The notes under the pieces are model-generated. The model had not been told where the DNA came from. It did not search any database and saw only the letters and a list, made by a program, of their open reading frames with translations. Shown here one piece after another: positions 58,419 to 64,000 of a stretch of DNA of 64,000 bases (the stretch's first letter is position 1; the number at the start of each line of letters is the position of its first letter). This DNA is from Maioricimonas rarisocia. GTDB taxonomy: Bacteria > Planctomycetota > Planctomycetia > Planctomycetales > Planctomycetaceae. A program made the position numbers and the translations under genes. The stretch is taken from assembly GCF_007747795.1 (NCBI RefSeq), contig NZ_CP036275.1:1974001-2038000 (forward strand), in the 5' to 3' direction.

Positions 58419-60524
58419 ATGTCGGATCTGTCCGAAGTGCTTCGCCGAGCCTTCAGTCAACTTCCCGAAGGAACGCAGACCACCCTGCGACCGCTCGTTG
58501 CAGCGGGACTGCTCGAGCCGCTCGCGCAGCGACTGCTGCTCGTGCATCAAGGCGGCGGGAACCTCGAGCGGCCGCGTCCGCATCTCGAGGGGGAGACGAC
58601 TCCGCCGGTTGGCGAGGCGTTCGCTCCGTTCCGGCAGGCGATGCAGAACTGGGAAACGAACGGAGCGGACGACCAGGCGGCGACACAACAGTTCGTCAGT
58701 GCGTTCGCGACGTGCGAGATTCCTGCGGTTCTCGTGCTGCTGGGACAGCGGACCACCAGCGGTAGTGTCGTCGATGGCCGTGCGTTTCCTCCCGCCCGCC
58801 AGAAACTGGTTGCGGCGGCAGGGGAAGTCTGGAACGGCAACGAACAGCTGACCGCTGCGGCACGGGCGCTCTCGAAGCACTGCGCACGGTGCGATGACCC
58901 GTTCTGGGGTGAGCTCAACGGCAACGACGAGCTGAAGAACGGGCGTGCGCAGGAACTTGTTGCGCAGATCCTCGACGGCACCACGTGGTGGAATGTCTTT
59001 GTCCACTTTCAGCACGGGCTCGTCTATGAGGCTCGCGTGGAAACCGGGCATGGAGCCCGCTGGACGGCGGACGGCCAGGTCTTCATCGGGTTTGTCGATC
59101 CGTTCGACGCCAGCCAGCGAATCGACGGAGCATCGGACGACGCGGAATCGTCAGCTGTGGATCCGGAGGCGGATCTCGGTCCCCTGCCCGACCACCTCGA
59201 CCGTCAGGAACTGCAGCGGCGGTACGCGCTGGGGCAGCGTGACTTTCGCGGCGCTGACCTTTCGGGAGTCGACCTGAAGGATCTCGATCTGCAGGGGATC
59301 GACCTGACCGGCGGGAGCCTGGTGAAGGCGAAGCTGTTCGGGACGAATCTCGAAGGAGCCGTGCTGACCGAGTGCGATCTGGGTGGAACCTATCTCGCCG
59401 GGACGCGGCTCTCGGGAGCGACCGCGCGGCGTGCGCAGCTGCGCGGCTGCCGTATGGATCGCGTCTCGTGGCGGAACGTCGACTTCGAAGGAGCCCGACT
59501 GGATCAGTGCAATCTCCGCAAGGCGGAGCTGACCAGCTGCAGTCTGCGGAAGGCGGGCCTGGCGGATGCGGATCTGACCGAGGCGCGGCTCGTTGACGTG
59601 AGAGCCTACGGTGCGTTTACCGAAGGTTCCTGCTGGCACGCGGCTTCGCTGGAGAAGTGCCGGTTCAACAACGGACGCATCGCCGGGACTGACTTTTCGG
59701 ACGCGCGGTTCGAGAACTGCAACTTCGAAGGGGCGGATCTGGCGAACACGAACTGTACGGCGGCGCAGTTCGTACAGTGTGAGTTCAAGGACGCCAGCTT
59801 CAACAGTGCCGACCTTTCGGGGTGTTCGCTGGAGCATGCCTGTTTTGACCGGGCGGCGATGGCCGGGGCGCGATTGGAGAAGAGCTGCCTGAGCCACGCC
59901 TCGCTGGGACGGGCGAACCTGTCGCGGGCGAATCTGCGCGATGCCGACCTGAGTCACGCGAAGCTGGTGCAGGCGGACCTGAGCCGGGCTGATCTGCGCA
60001 GCGCGAACCTCAAGGGGGCCGAGCTGGACGGCGCCGACATGTCGTCGGCGGACGTCGTCGAAACCGAAGTGGACGAATCGACGTCGTTCGAGGCGGCCCG
60101 GACGATCGGCGTCGACTTCGGGACGAACTGGTCGCTGCGGCAGCGGGTGCTGGAGTCGGCGCATGATCTGACAATCCGGCACTTCCGCCGCAAGCATCCG
60201 GTGCTCGGCTTCATGTGGTGGCTGATGCTCGGCTGCGGCAAGCGGAGCTATCTGCTGTTGTTGTGGGGAATCGCCATTGTGGTGATGTTTGCCGGCCTGA
60301 TGGCAGTCCGGCCGGACTCGTTCGATTTCGGTCAGGCAGCGCCGACGTTCTGGGATCACATGCAGAACAGCCTGGCGGTGTTCGTCACCCTTGACCTTGC
60401 CGTCGACAAAGGAACGGATGCGTATGGCCGGGGCGTGATGCTGGTGCAGATGCTGCTCAGCTATCTGATGCTCGGTTTCATGGCGAGTCTGTTTTCCGGA
60501 ATCTTCCCCAGCCCTCCCGAGTAA
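58419..60524 (+). CDS. Pentapeptide-repeat protein with C-terminal two-helix pore-like domain
   Basis: 701 aa from an ATG at 58419. Residues 1-235 form a mainly helical domain of unknown type with CARCDDPFWGELNGNDE. Residues 266-560 are about 55 pentapeptide repeats of the A(D/N)LXX kind (LSRANLRDADLSHAKL, LRSANLKGAELDGADM), a right-handed square beta-helix. The C-terminus has two membrane helices at about 610-630 (LLLLWGIAIVVMFAGLMAV) and 672-697 (YLMLGFMASLFSGIF), with NSLAVFVTLDLAVDKG between. This is the layout of Ion_trans_2 two-helix channels, but without the TVGYGD filter. The stop is 4 bp before the next gene. Confidence 0.85.
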   Translation: MSDLSEVLRRAFSQLPEGTQTTLRPLVAAGLLEPLAQRLLLVHQGGGNLERPRPHLEGETTPPVGEAFAPFRQAMQNWETNGADDQAATQQFVSAFATCEIPAVLVLLGQRTTSGSVVDGRAFPPARQKLVAAAGEVWNGNEQLTAAARALSKHCARCDDPFWGELNGNDELKNGRAQELVAQILDGTTWWNVFVHFQHGLVYEARVETGHGARWTADGQVFIGFVDPFDASQRIDGASDDAESSAVDPEADLGPLPDHLDRQELQRRYALGQRDFRGADLSGVDLKDLDLQGIDLTGGSLVKAKLFGTNLEGAVLTECDLGGTYLAGTRLSGATARRAQLRGCRMDRVSWRNVDFEGARLDQCNLRKAELTSCSLRKAGLADADLTEARLVDVRAYGAFTEGSCWHAASLEKCRFNNGRIAGTDFSDARFENCNFEGADLANTNCTAAQFVQCEFKDASFNSADLSGCSLEHACFDRAAMAGARLEKSCLSHASLGRANLSRANLRDADLSHAKLVQADLSRADLRSANLKGAELDGADMSSADVVETEVDESTSFEAARTIGVDFGTNWSLRQRVLESAHDLTIRHFRRKHPVLGFMWWLMLGCGKRSYLLLLWGIAIVVMFAGLMAVRPDSFDFGQAAPTFWDHMQNSLAVFVTLDLAVDKGTDAYGRGVMLVQMLLSYLMLGFMASLFSGIFPSPPE

Positions 60525-60528
60525 CGGA

Positions 60529-61722
60529 ATGCAGCGTCTCAGTCAGAAGGACCTGATCGACTTTGTCGAAACGCATGCCGTCCATTTCCACGCGCTGGAT
60601 CTGGACGGCTTTCGCACGTGGCTGTCGCGGCGGATCGAGGAATCGTTACGACAACCGTACTTCGCTCAGCAGTGCCGCATTCGTGAGTTGAAGCGGGAAC
60701 ATCGGCGACGTCTGCGAGATCGCGAGCGGAGACTGGAGAAAGCGGCGGACGCGTACGCGCAGGTGCCGGCCCGCGAGCAGATCGAGCAACTGGAGCACAA
60801 GCTGGACAGCCTGGGCCAGGGAGTGGCCGGATTGACGAAAGCCGTGGCCGAGGGACGTGCCGAGCCGGAGAAGCTTGCGGAGTTCGAGGGCCGCTTCGAA
60901 GAGGCAACCGGGCAGTACCGCCAGCTGGTGGCGAGTACACCTGAGCGAAAGCGGCTCGATCGGGCCCGGGCATCGCTGGAGCGGCTGCGGGATGAAATCG
61001 GTTTGACGGATGCGGAGACGGAACTGGAGGCCCTCGGACGGCGACAGGGAAAGTCTTCGACGGCTTCAGGAACGCACTTCGAAACGGTTTCGTCGTCAGC
61101 AACGCATCAGCTTTTCCTGCCGGAACTCGTTCGTGAGGGGGACCAGGCCCACGTGCTGCACGGCGTGACGCTGGGCTGTGCCCGCGGCGAACTGGACCAG
61201 GTGGTGGTCGTGCGGCGGGCGGAGAATGTGCCGGTTGAGGTGCGGGCGATCGTCGAAGCGAAGCGGAACATCAACGATCTGGCTCACGGCTTCCGTCAAC
61301 GGCAGGAGAACCTCGCCTGGTTCGCCGGCGACGCCAGCGGGTATGACCCTGCGCTGTACCGGACCGATCGCTATCCGGAGGGGCATTTTCAAGGGCCGGT
61401 TACGCACGAGGAGGAGGGGCAGACGTTTCTGTTCGACACCAGTTCGTTCGAGTCGATCACGAAGGATGCAGAGAGCGGATGGCGGCTCGATCACCTCTGC
61501 TTCGTGACGGAACGGCGCCCGCTGCTGGGAGTCGGCATGGCAGAGCACGGCCAGATTCTCAATCGGGTGGCGACCGACCCGGCCTTCAACATCGACAGCA
61601 AGGCTGTGCTCGGCCGGTACCGGAAATGGGCGCAGCGGATGGTCGAGCCAATGCAGACCGAAGACGTGCTGGCCCTGTATGCCCGTCGGGATGACTGGGC
61701 CCGGCAGATCGTGTTTGCGTAG
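60529..61722 (+). CDS. Coiled-coil protein with PD-(D/E)XK-like nuclease core
   Basis: 397 aa; its ATG is 4 bp after the pentapeptide gene stop, so it is almost surely cotranslated. Residues 45-165 are a charged helical coiled coil (RIRELKREHRRRLRDRERR). The C-terminal part has a PD-(D/E)XK-type pattern: GTHFETV at 181-187 (helix Glu), GELDQVVVVRR at 220-230 (Glu 221, Asp 223) and VRAIVEAKRNINDL at 238-251 (Glu 243, Lys 245). This set is the metal-binding core of restriction-like nucleases. It is read by eye, so the fold is likely but activity is not proven. No other defence gene is adjacent. The TAG stop lies inside the next repeat element. Confidence 0.65.
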   Translation: MQRLSQKDLIDFVETHAVHFHALDLDGFRTWLSRRIEESLRQPYFAQQCRIRELKREHRRRLRDRERRLEKAADAYAQVPAREQIEQLEHKLDSLGQGVAGLTKAVAEGRAEPEKLAEFEGRFEEATGQYRQLVASTPERKRLDRARASLERLRDEIGLTDAETELEALGRRQGKSSTASGTHFETVSSSATHQLFLPELVREGDQAHVLHGVTLGCARGELDQVVVVRRAENVPVEVRAIVEAKRNINDLAHGFRQRQENLAWFAGDASGYDPALYRTDRYPEGHFQGPVTHEEEGQTFLFDTSSFESITKDAESGWRLDHLCFVTERRPLLGVGMAEHGQILNRVATDPAFNIDSKAVLGRYRKWAQRMVEPMQTEDVLALYARRDDWARQIVFA

Positions 61723-62702
61723 GGGCCTGTCGCCGGGGGGGCCGCACCGTTCGTCCATGGTTCGCGTGTGCCATGCGGTTGGTGCGTCACGACCGTGGAC
61801 ATCGGCGATCAGCGTCCACGAACGACTTCGCACGCTTCACGCTCTGGGGCGTTCTCTCCGCCCGGTCGTGACACACCCTACTTAGCTGCGCCTCGCTGGT
61901 TGGCGAGCCACCGGGGCGACCCGTCTGGTCGAGGATGTCGATCGATGGAGGTGGGGCAGACATTTCTGTCTGCCCATGCACTCGCTTGCGCTTCGTGCTG
62001 GTATTGTGAGAAAGCCGCATCATTGCCGTGGAGGGCAGGCATGGGGCCGTAGGGTGCTGTCGCCGGAGGCGACGCACCGTCGGACTACCATTGATGCCGG
62101 CAACTGCTGCGGTTGGTGCGTCACGACCGTCGACATAGGCGATCAGCGTCCACGAACGACTTCGCACGCTTCACGCTCTGGGGCGTTCTCTCCGCCCGGT
62201 CGTGACACACCCTACTTAGCTGCGCCTCGCTGGTTGGCGAGCCACCGGGGCGACCCGTCTGGTCGAGGATGTCGATCGATGGAGGTGGGGCAGACATTCC
62301 TGTCTGCCCATGCACTCGCTTGCGCTTCGTGCTGGTATTGTGAGAAAGCCGCATCATTGCCGTGGAGGGCAGGCATGGGGCCGTAGGGTGCTGTCGCCGG
62401 GGGGGCCGCACCGTCGGACTACCATTGATGCCGGCAACTGCTGCGGTTGGTGCGTCACGGAGCTTCCCGGTTGATGCAGACCGAATGGCGTGGAACGGAT
62501 CAGGATTGACTGTCGTGACACACCCTACCTGGCTCTTGCCGGCTGCGCCGGTCCCGGTTGGCGAGCCACCGGGGCGACCCTGCCGTGGCTTCGCACGCGT
62601 TGCTCACTCCAGCCACGGCCACCCGTCGGTGTCACCCGGGCGAGTCGCACGACGTGCCGGTCGGGCCTCATTGCTGTCGGTCAGATGAAACCGGCCCTGC
62701 AG
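61721..62702. repeat. Repeat cluster with two ~344-bp units and a third element
   Basis: Elements start at 61719 (TAG of the stop codon included), 62049 and 62393. In the first two, the arm is GGTGCGTCACGACCG ... CGGTCGTGACACACC, a longer stem than elsewhere; the third has the CACGG type. A GGGGCAGACATT(C/T)CTGTCTGCCC hairpin lies in units 1 and 2. The part from 62528 to 62702 is unique with fragments of repeats. No gene is supported. Confidence 0.9.
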
Positions 62703-64000
62703 TCATCGGATCTGCTTGAGCCGGTAGAACGCACCGGTCGCTTCCAGCAGGACGCCGGCCGTTCCATCGGGGAACAGGAAGAACCGGGGATCGGGACGGC
62801 CGCCCGCCAGTGTCGACAATGACGTGGTGCGGAAGGCGGCATTGATGAGGGTGACGCGAAACACCGGATTGAGTTGATCAGTCGACGCCGATGTTGTTGC
62901 ATAGAGTCTGCCGCTGTCGAGGTCGCTGAACATCGCCGTAATCGAACCGAAGGACAGGCGACTGATCACCGGGCCCGTGATGGCGACCCGGTCGGCTTCT
63001 TCGCGGCCGAACTGGGCGAACGGCTGGCGAAAGCCAGGCTCCGGCTGCGGGGCCGCGCCGATGGCGGCCGGTTCGTTCGGTGCTGAGGGAATGCCGGGGG
63101 CAACGTAGAACGTTCCTTCCCGGGCCAATCCGTCGGCGTTGCGTCCCCAGCCGAAGTTTTCGACCGACGCGGTGTCGAGCAGGTCCGCTAGGGGAATCGC
63201 ATTGATCTCCTCTGCGGTCACACCGCCGATGTCACTGATGGCGAGAACAATTCCTTCCGTGCCTGCAAGTTCCTGCAACCCCATGAATGTGAGGGATCCG
63301 TCCAGCAGTTGCCGAGCGGGGCCGCGGGTGTCGACCAGGCTGAGGCGTTGCGGATTGCGGAATCCCCGGGCGGCGATCTCGAACGAGCCGTCGGACGGAT
63401 CGACGATCAGCAGTTTACCGACGTGAGAGGCGTCCTGCTGAGGAGCCGTTCCGCCGTCGACGCCATTGGGCAGGTTGTCGCCGATCGCCAGCAGCAGGCG
63501 TCCGTCCGGCAGGGGGACCATCCCTCCGCCACGATGGGCCGGGCCGATCTGTGTTTCGAACGCGGCAACCGGCTGGACTGAGACGAGCCGGCTTCCGTTG
63601 AGGGCGTAGCGGTACAGGATCTGGTAGTGCGACGAAGGATGAGGCGACGCGTAGACGGGAAACGTGCTTCCGTCCGGCAGGGTCGACGATGTGAACAGCA
63701 CGTATGCGGCCGTGCGGGTGCCGGCGACATTCAGAATTGATTCCCGGTTGTCGAGTGTCAGTCCATCCGGAGCGTCGGCCAGAGTGAGCATCGGTCGTGC
63801 TCTTCCCCCCGACCAGCGGTAGATCGCGGCCTGCTGGTCGATGAGCAGCAGAAGGGGGCCGATGACGATGGGGGAGTTCAGATTCGGGCGGGCTCCGTCT
63901 GGTCGTGCGACGGGCATCGTTCCGACGTAACGGATCTGAACGACCAGATCCGAGTCGCGAACCAGATCGGGGGCAATGTCGTCGGCAGGGGCACCTGCTG
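62703..64000 (-). CDS. GSDH-type beta-propeller (PQQ sugar dehydrogenase-like), 5' end cut
   Basis: The frame is open to the right edge of the window, so the true start is outside. About 432 residues are visible. Features of the glucose/sorbosone dehydrogenase propeller: GGGMVPLPDGRLLLAIGD, AARGFRNPQRLSLVD, SVENFGWGRNADGL and GREEADRVAITGPV. True members use PQQ with Ca to oxidise aldose sugars in the periplasm, but many planctomycete homologues are not tested. The last residues are RLKQIR. Convergent with the nuclease gene across a repeat cluster. Confidence 0.75.
   Translation of the reverse strand, partial: AGAPADDIAPDLVRDSDLVVQIRYVGTMPVARPDGARPNLNSPIVIGPLLLLIDQQAAIYRWSGGRARPMLTLADAPDGLTLDNRESILNVAGTRTAAYVLFTSSTLPDGSTFPVYASPHPSSHYQILYRYALNGSRLVSVQPVAAFETQIGPAHRGGGMVPLPDGRLLLAIGDNLPNGVDGGTAPQQDASHVGKLLIVDPSDGSFEIAARGFRNPQRLSLVDTRGPARQLLDGSLTFMGLQELAGTEGIVLAISDIGGVTAEEINAIPLADLLDTASVENFGWGRNADGLAREGTFYVAPGIPSAPNEPAAIGAAPQPEPGFRQPFAQFGREEADRVAITGPVISRLSFGSITAMFSDLDSGRLYATTSASTDQLNPVFRVTLINAAFRTTSLSTLAGGRPDPRFFLFPDGTAGVLLEATGAFYRLKQIR

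Overview
The window is about 64 kb of GC-rich (roughly 60-65 %) bacterial chromosome, almost certainly from a member of the Planctomycetota (Planctomycetaceae-like). The signs are a DUF1559 pseudopilin-like protein, a Tat-exported Gfo/Idh/MocA oxidoreductase, a two-domain DUF1080 (3-keto-disaccharide hydrolase) protein, a PSCyt1-type multihaem cytochrome, a cysteine-containing LRR lipoprotein and many secreted proteins of unknown role. There is no transposase, integrase, phage gene, rRNA or CRISPR array. One tRNA (Lys, CUU) is present.

Layout. 1-5401: leftward block with a metallophosphoesterase (cut by the window edge), a radical SAM protein, an FAD/NAD(P) oxidoreductase, a Gfo/Idh/MocA oxidoreductase, an ExeA-like ATPase and a small membrane protein. 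5678-8184: rlmN and an unknown 252-aa gene inside repeats. 8184-10500: a 2.3-kb repeat array. 10550-14750: leftward UvrC-like GIY-YIG protein, Tat-exported oxidoreductase and LRR lipoprotein. 15178-18559: ECF sigma factor, MORN-repeat secreted protein, YkgJ-type cysteine cluster protein. 18.6-25.1 kb: sialidase-like protein, a DUF4198 gene with an in-frame stop, DUF1559 protein, Cys-rich exported protein and tRNA-Lys between two repeat clusters. 25.1-46.9 kb: mostly single-copy genes (PhoD-like phosphatase, CHAD protein, aconitase, beta-barrel protein plus hexahaem cytochrome, GT-C-like membrane protein, folP, gpsA, DUF1802, dgkA, membrane phosphoesterase, UbiD-type decarboxylase). 47-64 kb: NUDIX, TerC, DUF1080, arylamine N-acetyltransferase, PhzF, a pentapeptide-repeat/pore protein paired with a PD-(D/E)XK-like nuclease, and a GSDH-type beta-propeller cut by the right edge, with five repeat clusters between them.

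The most distinctive feature is a family of palindromic, apparently multi-arm intergenic repeats. About 33 copies of the right-hand half were counted by eye, in eight clusters. All lie on the same strand whatever the orientation of the flanking genes, and several begin at or within about 10 bp of a stop codon. One cluster is a nine-unit 181/182-bp tandem array that has captured and multiplied the last ~30 bp of the arylamine N-acetyltransferase gene. Two other small hairpin families show compensatory base changes. Among protein genes, the best candidates for something undescribed are the pentapeptide-pore/nuclease pair (58419-61722), the barrel-hexahaem cytochrome pair (33439-37030) and the radical SAM/flavoprotein/degenerate phosphoesterase operon (1-2796).

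Housekeeping links: rlmN (rRNA/tRNA methylation), acnA (TCA cycle), folP (folate), gpsA and dgkA (phospholipid). Family assignments rest on motifs read by eye; no database search was possible.
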